A stretch of DNA of 32,611 bases from the NCBI RefSeq assembly GCF_947498635.1, contig NZ_CANMKV010000044.1, positions 1-32,611 on the forward strand. The letters run 5' to 3'. Positions 8,987-18,239 of this stretch are shown piece by piece; position 1 is the first letter of the stretch, and the number at the start of each line of letters is the position of its first letter. Both the position numbers and the translations under genes were made by a program. A model generated the notes under the pieces. The model had not been told where the DNA came from, did not search any database, and saw nothing but the letters and a program-made list of their open reading frames with translations. The DNA is from an uncultured Microbulbifer sp. (GTDB lineage: Bacteria > Pseudomonadota > Gammaproteobacteria > Pseudomonadales > Cellvibrionaceae).

Positions 8987-10388
8987 TTACACTATTCCTT
9001 CCTCTGTATAATCCACCTCGACATCTTTACCGTTAACAAACAATAGACAGACCACCAATCCAGCCAGTGCTAAATAGGCGTTCACAGTGAAAGCTCTATC
9101 TATACCTGAGGGCAAATTCGGGGCCATTGTAACAATAATTGTATTCATTCCCAACCCAATGGCACCACCGGCGATTTGGCACATATAAAATATGGCGCCA
9201 GCTAAACTTGCGCGGGAGAGAGCGACAACCATTATTGCTGTCGTAGTAATTGTAGAATAGAAAAGGCCTACTCCTGCGCCCAGAATCATCAAACCGGAAA
9301 CTAGAGAAGGATATGTTGTATGCTCAGTTAAATGGGAAAGCATAAACATTCCAACACACATACATACGGTACCGGCCGAAACGATAGCTTTGGCCCCCAG
9401 CCGTTCATATAAGCTGCCAGAAATATATGAAACAATGCTAAAGATGAGCATCATTGGGAGTAATCCAATACCGGAAAATATAGCGGAATAACCATGGACT
9501 TTGGTAAGAAACTGAGGAATATACATCAACACTGAAAAAAATCGCGGATAGAGAAAGGGTTGCAATTCCAGCGGCAATAAACTTATTATTTTTGACTACA
9601 TCTTTAGGTATCAGAGCATTGCTCCCAGCACTACCTTCCACAATAATAAAAAGCCCTATAAATATCAAAAAAGCAGAGAATAAGGATACAATCCACGGGC
9701 TTTTGAAACCAAAGTCTACCGCAAGATCCAGAGCAATCAGCAAGCCAAACAAGGATACAGACAGGGTTGTTACACCTGCATAATCTATCTTTTCCTCCAA
9801 ATTATCCGGGCTATCGTCTGCAACTACCTCCCAGCAAACAAAACACGCCAGAGCAGCAATTGGTATATTGATAAAGAAGATCCAGCGCCAACTGGCAAAG
9901 TCAGTTAACATCCCACCCAGCATCGGCCCCATTGAATTTGATGCACCACCTATCATCATAATTAGGCCCCCTGCCAGACCTGATCGATCTTCAGGCATCA
10001 ACCTATAAATCATCCCCAGGATTGCTGGCCACATCATGGCGCCGCCAATACCCATCAACGCCCTCGACACCAATAGCATGGACATATCAACCGCAAGGCC
10101 ACCGAGAAAGGAAAATAGTACAAAGAAAACACTGCCTATAAAGAAGATACGGCGGCGTCCAAACATATCTGCCAAACGGCCACCTCAGATTATCAGAACA
10201 CCGAACAAAAGGGTGTATCCATTGATGACCCATTGGGCCGTAGTGATGTTTGAGTTGAACTCTTTTTCCATCGCGGGGATAGCTACGGAGAAGGCCGTAA
10301 AATCATTCCCAATTAAAAATATCGCCAGACCTAATGCGACCAACCCTAGAATTTGATCTTTATTCAGTGGTGTATTGGATTTTGTCAT
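8987..10388 (-). pseudogene. DHA2-type MFS exporter, broken (nonsense plus homopolymer frameshift)
   Basis: This is a close paralogue of the intact exporter at 10802-12205, running from ATG 10388 (AAAGA upstream) to 8987. Two lesions interrupt it. First, a TGA near 10184-10188 replaces the Ser codon in the conserved LIISGGRLAD (motif A region). Second, a run of seven A on the plus strand (9535-9541) shifts the frame in the segment SLSAIFFSVLMYIPQ. Outside the lesions all 14-TM family motifs are present, including DMFGRRRIFFIG and GPMLGGML, with the same length as the paralogue, so decay is recent or one lesion may be a sequencing error. If both are real, only fragments of the transporter can be made. 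Confidence 0.85.
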
Positions 10389-10801
10389 TTTATCTTTCAA
10401 ATAGCTTTTCCACTTGAGAAACACAGCTGATTCTAGAAAATTTGACCTGTCAACCTCTTAAGCACTACGTGATTTTTTTTATGAATGGTTTATACCTTGT
10501 AATTTTTACCCCCACCTTCATAACCAATGTTTCATTCAAAAAAATAAATAATGATTCACCTCATACACCTAGGGAAACCAGAGGTCAATTAAATTCCTGA
10601 TCAAATATTTCGACAACCCCCTTAAATAGCATGAAAATTATAAGTCGGAAACAGTAAAAAACTCGTAGCAGCACGAACCATTGGCAGTAACTCTATAAAA
10701 GAACCTTTCATTTATTAGAACTAATCGATAGTGGATACAAAGCTATTTTAAGAGAGAATAATTTTTTATCCGATTCATCCTCACATCTATAGTTAACTCT
10801 T
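10389..10801. promoter_or_regulatory. spacer between tandem exporters; shared upstream element at 10437-10456
   Basis: This 413-bp AT-rich spacer has no gene I can support. At 10437-10456, about 50 bp before the exporter start, it carries a 20-base element. The same element, in modified form, precedes the other two exporter genes (12244-12263 and 20868-20887). Here its centre is the perfect palindrome TTGACCTGTCAA (10442-10453), a plausible repressor site or -35-like region for the minus-strand gene. Confidence 0.45.
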
Positions 10802-12205
10802 TTATAAGATACCCTCCTCTTCATAGTCCACTTTTACATCCTTACCACTAACAAATAATATACAGACTACTAATCCAGCGAGGGCCAGGTAAGCATTCAC
10901 AGTAAACGCTCTATCTATTCCAGTCGGTAAGTCTGGAGCCATAGCCACTATCGTCGTATTCATGCCCAGCCCGATAGCTCCCCCAGCAATTTGGAACATA
11001 TACAGAATGGCCCCTGCCAAACTAGATCTTGAGGGGTCCACCACGGTGATAGCTGCTGTGGTGATCGTGGAGTAAAAGAGCCCAACCCCAGCACCCAGTA
11101 TCATTAATCCGGGAATCAATACCGGGTAGGTAGTATCTTTAGTCAAGTGGGAAAGCATAAACATTCCTACGCACATGCATATAGTACCGGCACATACGAT
11201 AACTTTTGCTCCCAACCTCTCATAAAGACTACCTGATACATAAGAAACAATACCAAATACCATCATCATGGGTAATAAACCAATACCGGAAAATGCAGCG
11301 GAATATCCTCGAACTTTTGTCAAAAACTGGGGGACATATAACAAAGCAGCAAAGAAAACTACTGATAATAAAAGGGTTGCAATACCTGCAGCAAAAAATT
11401 TACTATTTCTGGCTACGTCCTCGGGAATCAAAGCATTCATCCCCGCATTGCGCTCAACGATAATAAACAGACCCATAAAAACCAGAAATATTGAAAATAG
11501 GGAAATAATGATTGGACTTTTAAAACCAAAATCTACAGCAAAATCTAATGCAACCAATAAACCAAACAGGGAGATAGATAGGGTTGTTACACCTGCGTAA
11601 TCAATCTTCTCCTTCACATCTTCTGGGCTGTCATCTGCCACCACCTTCCAACAGACTAGACACGCCAAAAGGGCTATTGGGAGATTAATAAAGAATATCC
11701 AACGCCAACTCGCTAAATCAGTTAACACTCCTCCGAGCATTGGTCCTATCGCATTGGATGCGCCGCAGACCGTCATAATTAAGCCACCAGCTAGACCGGA
11801 ACGATCCTCCGGCATCAATCCATAGATCATCCCCAGTATCGCCGGCCACATCAACGCTCCGCCAATACCCATCAATGCCCTTGACACCAAGAGCATCCAC
11901 ATATCAACCGCAAGTCCACCGAGCAGGGAGAAAAAAACAAAGATCGCGGTGCCGATAAAAAAGATGCGACGACGTCCAAGCATATCTGCCAGACGTCCAC
12001 CAGAGATGATAAGAACTCCGAAGACCAGGGTATACCCATTAATAACCCACTGAGCTGTGGTGATATTGGAGTTAAATTCCTTTTCCATAGCTGGAATTGC
12101 CACAGAAAAAGCAGTAAAGTCATTGGCAATCAGGAAAACCGCTAGGCTTAGGGCAAATAACCCAAGAAATTGTGTTTTCGTTAGAGGAGGCTTAGCCTTC
12201 GTCAT
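10802..12205 (-). CDS. DHA2-type (EmrB/QacA) MFS drug or metabolite exporter
   Basis: An intact 467-residue inner-membrane protein with about 14 membrane segments. Motif A is GGRLADMLGRRRIFFIG (about residues 64-80) and a motif-C-like GPMLGGVLTDLASWRWIF follows near residue 155, as in proton-driven DHA2 exporters. ATG 12205 has a strong GGAAGGAG 4 bp upstream. It is very similar to the broken copy at 8987-10388 and clearly related to the one at 19445-20830, so the gene was duplicated. It diverges from the amidohydrolase at 12310. The substrate is unknown; efflux of a product made by neighbouring enzymes or self-protection is inferred. Confidence 0.93.
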   Translation of the reverse strand: MTKAKPPLTKTQFLGLFALSLAVFLIANDFTAFSVAIPAMEKEFNSNITTAQWVINGYTLVFGVLIISGGRLADMLGRRRIFFIGTAIFVFFSLLGGLAVDMWMLLVSRALMGIGGALMWPAILGMIYGLMPEDRSGLAGGLIMTVCGASNAIGPMLGGVLTDLASWRWIFFINLPIALLACLVCWKVVADDSPEDVKEKIDYAGVTTLSISLFGLLVALDFAVDFGFKSPIIISLFSIFLVFMGLFIIVERNAGMNALIPEDVARNSKFFAAGIATLLLSVVFFAALLYVPQFLTKVRGYSAAFSGIGLLPMMMVFGIVSYVSGSLYERLGAKVIVCAGTICMCVGMFMLSHLTKDTTYPVLIPGLMILGAGVGLFYSTITTAAITVVDPSRSSLAGAILYMFQIAGGAIGLGMNTTIVAMAPDLPTGIDRAFTVNAYLALAGLVVCILFVSGKDVKVDYEEEGIL

Positions 12206-12309
12206 TTTCTCCTTCCTAGCACTTCCTATGGCAGCGCAAGCTTAAAATTTGATCTAGTAAGTCTGGCCCATCTATTCCTCTAACATGGTTTTTTTTGTGA
12301 CGGAGTATT
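12206..12309. promoter_or_regulatory. divergent promoter region with exporter upstream element
   Basis: This 104-bp spacer separates the minus-strand exporter from the plus-strand amidohydrolase. AAAATTTGATCTAGTAAGTC (12244-12263) followed by TGGCCCA matches the elements upstream of the sister exporters, which suggests a shared regulator. A T-rich run precedes the GGAG of the amidohydrolase. Confidence 0.45.
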
Positions 12310-13122
12310 TTGGTAGAAATCAATGACCTACCCAGTATATCTTATGAGTCGTTTATTATGTCAACCGTAAAAACCACAGTATTTGATAGTCATTTTCATA
12401 TTATTGCTCCCGGATATCCAATCTATCCTAACCAGGGATTTACTCCTAACAGCTTTACTATTAATGACTACTTATCATCTTTAAAAGAGTTTAACTTAGT
12501 TGGCGGCGCTGTCGTTTCAGGATCGTTCCAAAAGCAGGACCAAACCTATCTAAAAGACGCACTGAATATACTGGGCAAAGGGTTTGTGGGCGTTACCCAA
12601 ATTCTATCCGACAGCAGTGACGAAACTATTTTGGCGCTAAATAATCAGGGGGTTCGAGCTGTCAGGTTCAACCTAAAGCGTGGCGGTTCTGAGGATATAA
12701 CAAAAATCAAAAGTTTTGCCCAGAGAGTCTATGACCTCGCTAGCTGGCATGTAGAGCTTTATGTAGACGCCGCTCGGCTGGAGCCTCTCATGACTACCTT
12801 AGTCACTCTCCCACGAGTATCTATTGATCATCTCGGACTCAGCTCATCTGGTTTGAAATACTTACTCTCACTTGCAGAGAAAGGCGTCAAAGTGAAAGCC
12901 TCGGGATTCGGTCGCGTTGATTTCGACCCAGCGGTAGCTATCAACAATTTATACCAGGCAAACCCAGACTGCCTTATGTTTGGCTCTGACCTTCCCTCGA
13001 CAAGGGCGCCGCGCCCCTTTTGTAATGAAGATGTCACTCTGATCAAAGACACTTTAGGTGAACCGGGGGCCAGTAAGGTTCTCTGGAAAAATGCTCAAGC
13101 ACTTTATCTCCGACGCCAGTAA
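12310..13122 (+). CDS. amidohydrolase-family (Amidohydrolase_2) TIM-barrel hydrolase
   Basis: 270 residues from a TTG at 12310, which has GGAG 4-5 bp upstream. A second candidate start, ATG 12358, lies nearer the domain (MSTVKTTVFDSHFHI) but has a poor ribosome-binding site. Metal-site motifs in order are DSHFHI (HxH, beta-strand 1), VSIDHLG (mid-protein His) and MFGSDLPSTRAPRPF (catalytic Asp near the C-terminus). Together these are the layout of PF04909 enzymes such as lactonase LigI-like hydrolases and decarboxylases. At 270 residues it is a compact member. It is divergent from an exporter and may act on a lactone, amide or aromatic acid; the substrate cannot be read from sequence. Confidence 0.85.
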   Translation: MVEINDLPSISYESFIMSTVKTTVFDSHFHIIAPGYPIYPNQGFTPNSFTINDYLSSLKEFNLVGGAVVSGSFQKQDQTYLKDALNILGKGFVGVTQILSDSSDETILALNNQGVRAVRFNLKRGGSEDITKIKSFAQRVYDLASWHVELYVDAARLEPLMTTLVTLPRVSIDHLGLSSSGLKYLLSLAEKGVKVKASGFGRVDFDPAVAINNLYQANPDCLMFGSDLPSTRAPRPFCNEDVTLIKDTLGEPGASKVLWKNAQALYLRRQ

Positions 13123-13292
13123 CTTTTTAATACACTATTGAATATGTAGGGTTCATCTTGACCGATGCATTATTCTCTTGGGTTTAACGATATTGAGAGG
13201 TACCGAAACAGGCCAGTTAAATACTTAGTGGATGCAAAAATCGGTATAAAGTATACCCAATAGCTAAAATCATAGCCTTGGTGATTGTTTCC

Positions 13293-14249
13293 CTATTGGC
13301 TACTATCATTTCCCATACAAAGGAGATGCTCAAAGTAGGTGATGGTTTGGCTAAGCCCGTGGTCGAGCATTACACTTGGCTGCCAATCAAGCAGCGTCCT
13401 TGCCTGGCTTATCTCTGGCTGGCGCTGCTGAGGATCATCTTTAGGCATTGGTAGGAAGACCAGTTTTGATGAAGATCCTGTTAATGCAAGCACACGCTTC
13501 GCCAGATGGGCAATCGTTATCTCATATGGGCTACCCAGGTTAATGGGCCCAGTAAATTCTGTCGATGTTCCCATCAGACAAATTAATCCTTCAATCAAGT
13601 CTTCTATGTAGCAAAAGCTTCTTGTCTGTTGTCCTGTTCCATAGATGGTAATGTCATCGCCTTTCAAGGCCTGAACGATGAAATTACTGATAACACGACC
13701 GTCATTTGGATGCATTCGGGGCCCGTAAGTATTAAAAATTCTCGCAACCTTGATTTGTAATCCATGCTGTCGGTAATAACTGAAAAATAATGTTTCCGCG
13801 CAACGTTTCCCCTCCATATAACATGCTCGCATACAAACAGGGTTAACCTTGCCCCAGTAACTCTCAGGCTGAGGATGGACTTCGGGATCCCCGTAAACTT
13901 CACTTGACGAAGCCTGAAATATTTTAGCCTTAGTACGTTTAGCAAGACCCAGCATGTTAATAGCGCCTTCTACACTGGTCTTTAGTGTCTGTACCGGATC
14001 AAGTTGGTAATGAACGGGCGAAGCTGGGCAAGCTAGATTATAGATTTCATCAACTTCTAGGTATAACGGGAGTGTTACATCATGCCGAATCAGTTCAAAA
14101 CAAGTATTATTCAATAAGTGTTGAATGTTGTATTTCGTCCCGGTACAAAAGTTATCTGCGCAATACACTTCATGTCCAGCGTTTAACAACCTTTCGCATA
14201 AGTGGGATCCTAAAAACCCAGCACCACCAGTAACCAATATACGTGACAT
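13293..14249 (-). CDS. UDP-glucuronate decarboxylase-like NAD-dependent epimerase/dehydratase (SDR)
   Basis: A 318-residue cytoplasmic extended SDR. The nucleotide-binding motif [10 protein letters not shown] sits at residues 8-17. [10 protein letters not shown] at 113-122 and YMEGK (catalytic Tyr144 and Lys148) give the Ser/Tyr/Lys set. [20 protein letters not shown] and [19 protein letters not shown] match UDP-xylose synthase (UXS), which makes UDP-xylose from UDP-glucuronate. The usual UXS YDEGK is YMEGK here. The start ATG is preceded by GGTGA. It stands alone, convergent with the amidohydrolase. No glycosyltransferase is visible nearby, so the sugar acceptor is unknown. A dTDP-glucose dehydratase or another SDR activity cannot be excluded. 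Confidence 0.85.
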   Translation of the reverse strand: MSRILVTGGAGFLGSHLCERLLNAGHEVYCADNFCTGTKYNIQHLLNNTCFELIRHDVTLPLYLEVDEIYNLACPASPVHYQLDPVQTLKTSVEGAINMLGLAKRTKAKIFQASSSEVYGDPEVHPQPESYWGKVNPVCMRACYMEGKRCAETLFFSYYRQHGLQIKVARIFNTYGPRMHPNDGRVISNFIVQALKGDDITIYGTGQQTRSFCYIEDLIEGLICLMGTSTEFTGPINLGSPYEITIAHLAKRVLALTGSSSKLVFLPMPKDDPQQRQPEISQARTLLDWQPSVMLDHGLSQTITYFEHLLCMGNDSSQ

Positions 14250-14810
14250 TAAATCACCAGAATCATTATTACTTACACAAACAGGATAGAAATTAAAAAC
14301 ATAGGCACATGATCAAACTTACATGGAATCAACCGCCTCAAAAATGGCAACCAAAACCGCCCTTTAAATTGTGACCACAAAAATCCACCTATCATCTAAA
14401 TTTACGCCAATTACCTATTGGAATTAATTTGTTTCTGTGGATTAGAATAAGTCCATATCCCATCAAAAAATAACTGATACTATTTTGGCCTCATCATAAA
14501 AAGACATAGACAATCATGGAAAATAATTTAAAATTATAGTTTATACTCAAATACAGATTTCATTTCTAACAAATTCGTTTGTTCGCATATTTCCACCCAA
14601 GCAGCAATATTTGTTGGCCAGCTAGATATCGAGACATATCGTTCATAGATAGCCGGTATAATTCCCTAAAGTAATCAGTATATTATGTGTTACTAACTTT
14701 ACTGATTAAACGTTCTACACTATGAATTCTTAATTTTAGTAATAGTATAATTCTGTCGTAACAATTTCATGACAGATTAGCAAAATCTCTATTGATTGGA
14801 TTCTCAGCTA
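14250..14810. other. long AT-rich intergenic stretch, no gene supported
   Basis: About 560 bp between divergent genes (epimerase on minus, phosphodiesterase-like on plus). Every frame is interrupted and nothing recognisable is present. It should contain both promoters, but I find no convincing operator or RNA structure. Confidence 0.5.
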
Positions 14811-15542
14811 ATGACATCAGGCACCCTCTTCTGTTTCGCCCACCGCGGCTACCAACGATCAGCCAGCGAAAATACCCTACAAGCCATTGAGCACGCTATG
14901 GAACTGGCGGTTGTCGGTATTGAAATCGATATATGGAATATCGGTGGTCAACTTCTAGTCACACACGACAGACGCCTGGGACGTTTACAGCCAGGAAGAG
15001 AGCTGATTACGGATATGTGTGCTGAAGCTCTTAGAAAGAGGCCTCTACCCTGCGGTAATACCATTCCTATATTACAAGAAGTCTTGGAGCTTGTTGGTGA
15101 CAGAGCACAGCTAAATATAGAACTTAAAGGTCCCAATTGTGCAAACTTGTTCGCGCAGGAGGTTCGCGCATTTGTCATCGATAAGGGCGCCACTTTTGAT
15201 CAGTATATCGTTTCTTCATTTGATCAACGTCAACTGTACGAGTGCCTATGCCTACTACCAGAGGTGCGCCGCGGCGTAATAATACTTGGAGTGCCCCTCG
15301 ATCTTGCCACCTGCGCTACCCCTCTAAAAGCATACTCTCTACACACAGCTCTGGACTTCCTCAATACAGATCTACTGGCCGATGCCAAGCAGCGAGGACT
15401 AAAAAACTATATTTTTACCGTCAATGAACCCGATGATTTAATATTATTAGCGGAACAAGGCATAGATGGAGTGTTTACCGATAAGCCACAGATGGTTCTG
15501 GATTTCAACGCGAGAATTCTGGCCAGCAAGGCGGCCGGCTAA
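14811..15542 (+). CDS. glycerophosphodiester phosphodiesterase-family protein
   Basis: About 243 residues from the ATG at 14811; TTG 14796 is the alternative and neither has a strong ribosome-binding site. GDPD motifs are in order: FAHRG (His11, Arg12), ASENT, EIDIW (Glu38, Asp40), LLVTHD (His52), LNIELKG and the C-terminal FTVNEPDDLILLAEQGIDGVFTDKP. These are the metal-binding Glu/Asp and the catalytic His pair of the TIM-barrel GDPD family, which cleaves glycerophosphodiesters to glycerol 3-phosphate. There is no signal peptide, so it is cytoplasmic like UgpQ. It is isolated between the epimerase and an exporter remnant, and any link to the neighbouring biosynthetic genes is unproven. Confidence 0.85.
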   Translation: MTSGTLFCFAHRGYQRSASENTLQAIEHAMELAVVGIEIDIWNIGGQLLVTHDRRLGRLQPGRELITDMCAEALRKRPLPCGNTIPILQEVLELVGDRAQLNIELKGPNCANLFAQEVRAFVIDKGATFDQYIVSSFDQRQLYECLCLLPEVRRGVIILGVPLDLATCATPLKAYSLHTALDFLNTDLLADAKQRGLKNYIFTVNEPDDLILLAEQGIDGVFTDKPQMVLDFNARILASKAAG

Positions 15543-15679
15543 TATTTAATTGGGAGAATCCACCACGTTTCTTCGTAATACCTGACGATATCCAAGCTGA
15601 AAATTGTGCTAATATTTTCATAAGAAGCCTTTTCTTCCTCAACGCCTGCATCGAATCGCTTTCCACTCTCAATCAGAAA

Positions 15680-15910
15680 TTAGACCCGTACTGACGTAAA
15701 TGCTAGCCAGACATGCTCCATGAGTGCGGAATCAACCCCAAAAATATCCGATGTTATTGCCATAATGGTGGTATTTATATCGAATAAAATTGAACTTCCG
15801 GAAACTTTAAAAACAGATCGAGCCCTACGAGTCAGACTAGTGCTAGAGGTATCGGCTTCGACAAATACCGCCGTAGCTATTGCTGAATATAAAAGGCCCA
15901 AATTACTAAT
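15680..15910 (-). pseudogene. C-terminal remnant of a fourth DHA2 MFS exporter
   Basis: A 73-codon minus-strand open stretch aligns without gaps, bar one residue, to the C-terminal part (about residues 365-440) of the neighbouring exporters. GLLYSAIATA corresponds to GLFYSTITTA, INTTIMAIT to MNTTIVAMA, and DIFGVDSAL to DLPTGIDRAF. About a third of positions are identical by eye. The rest of the gene is missing on both sides. It is more diverged than the copies at 8987-12205, so it is the oldest relic. Confidence 0.7.
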
Positions 15911-16058
15911 CTTTTGACTTCTATCTTTGTATTAAGAGATTCAATCTCTGTAAAGATTTACGACCATTAGAATGCGCTAAAAATCATATCATCAAAAGAG
16001 ATAATGAAGTCTAAAAGTGTATTCTAAATGTAATACTTAGTACCAGTTTTACAGCCTC
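15911..16058. other. AT-rich spacer downstream of the flavoenzyme gene
   Basis: No gene or clear terminator seen. Together with 15543-15679 it makes up the rest of the gap that holds the exporter remnant. Confidence 0.4.
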
Positions 16059-17240
16059 TTAAAGCGACAGAGAGGACCTACTCACAGACCAGGGCGACAC
16101 ATCAAATAGAGTGGGCTCATCCAACACCAGTCGTTTTAGATTCTCACCAATCACAGGTGCAAATTTAAAGGCCTGTCCAGAATCATGACTAAAAATACAG
16201 ATATTATTACTCAAGCGATCCAACACAAATCCGGCATCTGGGCTCATCGTATATGGACACAAGTGTGTCTCTACACGGGCCTTTACTCCTTCTATATATG
16301 CAAATACAAAATTATCGAGAGTTTGCAGTAGCTTCCTGGGGATCTTTATATTTTTAGATGGATAATAATCCGACATCTTTAATTTTTCTGGCGCCCAATC
16401 TATCCCAATTTTTATTAGCCCTCGGTCACTCTTCCTGTCACCCATATAGGGAAACCCATAATAAAGCCCTTGATCTGGATCACCCTTCAATTTTTCTTGA
16501 AAACAAAACCACTGGGGATAACGCTCAAGCTGATTGGTTTCAACCGAATAATACGCCCATAACATTTGCCATACTTGCAAGTGGACCTTATATCCCAATG
16601 CCTTAAGGAAATATTTTGACCACGGGCCTGCTGCTAAGATGCAGCGCTTGGAGAGAGCCTTAAGACCATTTTCAAAAGTAACTTTAACATCAGCACCATC
16701 ACAAACTGAAATAACTTTAGTCTCTGTACGTATTTCATGACCACAACGTACAATCTCATCTGACCAAAATTTTAAGGCTTCACTGGCTAAGACGGCCCCT
16801 GCAGCGGGCTCAAATAAACCCTGCCATCTGGGCTCGGTGCGTAATGGCCAACGCGCACTAATTTCCTTTGCTGTTAGCGATTCAAAAGGTATCAAATGCT
16901 TCTGCATAACTTCTTTTGCCGCACAGATACTTCCTTCTATCGTTTCCTCACCCCAGTCTTCACCATAAAATAATAAGCCATGGGGTACTCTAAGCCTTTT
17001 CCCAAACAATTGCTCTTGTGAATCCCAAAGCACATTAGAAAATTTTGCAGCTTGACTATAGTAAGAGTTGGAATACATCTCTCTGAACATTCTTGTACGA
17101 CCGGAGCTGCTACCAAAGGTATTACCAACCCCATATTGGTCACAAACCAGAATTGAATCCACAGAATTACGTAAGGCATAAGCTGAACTAAGCCCTGCCA
17201 TACCACCACCAACGATAATCACGTCATAATATTTTGCCAT
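16059..17240 (-). CDS. FAD-dependent amine oxidase of the monomeric sarcosine oxidase / N-methyltryptophan oxidase type
   Basis: 393 residues, the normal length of the family. The N-terminal VIIVGGGMAGLSSAYAL (8-24) is the FAD-binding dinucleotide fold. GSSSGRTRMFREMY (43-56) matches the family's conserved Ser/Arg segment. Lys277 in GLIKIGIDWAPEK sits where the O2-activating Lys of sarcosine oxidase lies. Cys328 in HLCPYTMSPD corresponds to the Cys that binds FAD covalently, and DSGQAFKFAPVIG (353-365) is the C-terminal signature. The family oxidises N-methyl or cyclic secondary amino acids, giving an imine or aldehyde plus H2O2. It is the last gene of a three-gene operon, 9 bp after the dehydrogenase. 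The substrate is unknown; an N-methyl or cyclic amino acid made by its neighbours is inferred. Confidence 0.88.
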   Translation of the reverse strand: MAKYYDVIIVGGGMAGLSSAYALRNSVDSILVCDQYGVGNTFGSSSGRTRMFREMYSNSYYSQAAKFSNVLWDSQEQLFGKRLRVPHGLLFYGEDWGEETIEGSICAAKEVMQKHLIPFESLTAKEISARWPLRTEPRWQGLFEPAAGAVLASEALKFWSDEIVRCGHEIRTETKVISVCDGADVKVTFENGLKALSKRCILAAGPWSKYFLKALGYKVHLQVWQMLWAYYSVETNQLERYPQWFCFQEKLKGDPDQGLYYGFPYMGDRKSDRGLIKIGIDWAPEKLKMSDYYPSKNIKIPRKLLQTLDNFVFAYIEGVKARVETHLCPYTMSPDAGFVLDRLSNNICIFSHDSGQAFKFAPVIGENLKRLVLDEPTLFDVSPWSVSRSSLSL

Positions 17241-17249
17241 AGTAAAATT

Positions 17250-18224
17250 TTAATTATAGGTTGTGAACTGTCTTCCCAAATAACTCAGATGTGGATATCG
17301 GGAAGCCAGCTTTTTAAAGCAGGCTTCCGAAATTCGGCAAAATATAAAATTATATACCTGCTGTGGATTCACAGATTTCCAAACTATTGGGTTGTAAAAT
17401 TCGATAGAGTCCGCAATCACGGCACCAGCGCTGGAAATTCCCTCATCAAATACTATGGTACCTTTTGCTTCCATTATGTGTTGCGCCTTTGATGTAAAAG
17501 GCAAGTTAGCTGCACAAACTAATACCTTCGCCTTCAGTTTTCTTGCTAAAACCACATCAATCACTCGCGAAACCGACGCAAAAACAACGATATCCCAATC
17601 CTCGGACATCCAATTCTCTTTACTTCTGGAATTGACAGCGCCTGGAATATCTGCCTTTTCCACCACAACATCAAATACAGATACTATCTCCCCCATCTTA
17701 ATCAACCTCTTAACTACTCTACTCCCAACGGCACCTGCACCATGTACTAAAATTTTTGCACTTTGAATATTAAGCGCAGACTTTCCAGCAGCAATAGCAC
17801 CTATAACACCGGATGCAGTTGCTTCCGCATAATGCACCTTTGAACCCAATGCCGCTAAAACATACTGCGTTTTTTCTTCAAGCTGCATAACTTGAACATC
17901 ACCAAAATTGAGGTCTGCGCCAGTAAAAAAACCCCCTTTTCTCTTATTAAGTTCTACTGCCGCCGTAGTAATCACTTCATCAAAAGCCGCTTGAGATAAG
18001 CTGCTGACATTTGCAACAATTTTTCCGCCGCGAAACCCCGTATGGTAAGTTTTATGCTTAATCTGCATTTGCTCGGCTAATTGACAAGCTTCCTCTGCAG
18101 CATATGTATCTTTTTGGTACGTTAATACTCTCAAGCCACCATTGGCTGGAAGTGAACTTTTTTTAGTGCAAGCAAAGTGGATTGTTCCACAAGACATATC
18201 AATCGACAATAAATCTATACTCAT
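17250..18224 (-). CDS. Leu/Phe/Val (ELFV)-dehydrogenase-like oxidoreductase
   Basis: A 324-residue protein, about 40 shorter than Bacillus leucine dehydrogenase. GGLRVLTY (29-36) and MQIKHKTYHTGFRGGK (53-68) align with the family's GG-R and active-site segments. They keep the two lysines at the right spacing (Lys56 and Lys68). GADLNFGD (102-109) aligns with the catalytic Asp loop (Asp104), ATASGVIGAIAA with the substrate Thr region, and LVHGAGAVGSRV (159-170) with the NAD-binding fold. The usual GLPLGGGK is replaced by HTGFRGGK, so the substrate pocket is unusual. The family reversibly deaminates amino acids to 2-oxo acids. It lies 15 bp after the methyltransferase and 9 bp before the flavoenzyme, in one operon. 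Substrate unknown. Confidence 0.83.
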   Translation of the reverse strand: MSIDLLSIDMSCGTIHFACTKKSSLPANGGLRVLTYQKDTYAAEEACQLAEQMQIKHKTYHTGFRGGKIVANVSSLSQAAFDEVITTAAVELNKRKGGFFTGADLNFGDVQVMQLEEKTQYVLAALGSKVHYAEATASGVIGAIAAGKSALNIQSAKILVHGAGAVGSRVVKRLIKMGEIVSVFDVVVEKADIPGAVNSRSKENWMSEDWDIVVFASVSRVIDVVLARKLKAKVLVCAANLPFTSKAQHIMEAKGTIVFDEGISSAGAVIADSIEFYNPIVWKSVNPQQVYNFIFCRISEACFKKLASRYPHLSYLGRQFTTYN

Positions 18225-18239
18225 GTTAGCCCTATCACG

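Noticed and set aside
13165..13263. Short open frame (32 codons, starting MHYSLGF) that faintly recalls the tail of IS3 transposases
   Set aside because: Too short and the likeness to the HxSLGY motif is only a few residues; no other IS3 parts are nearby.
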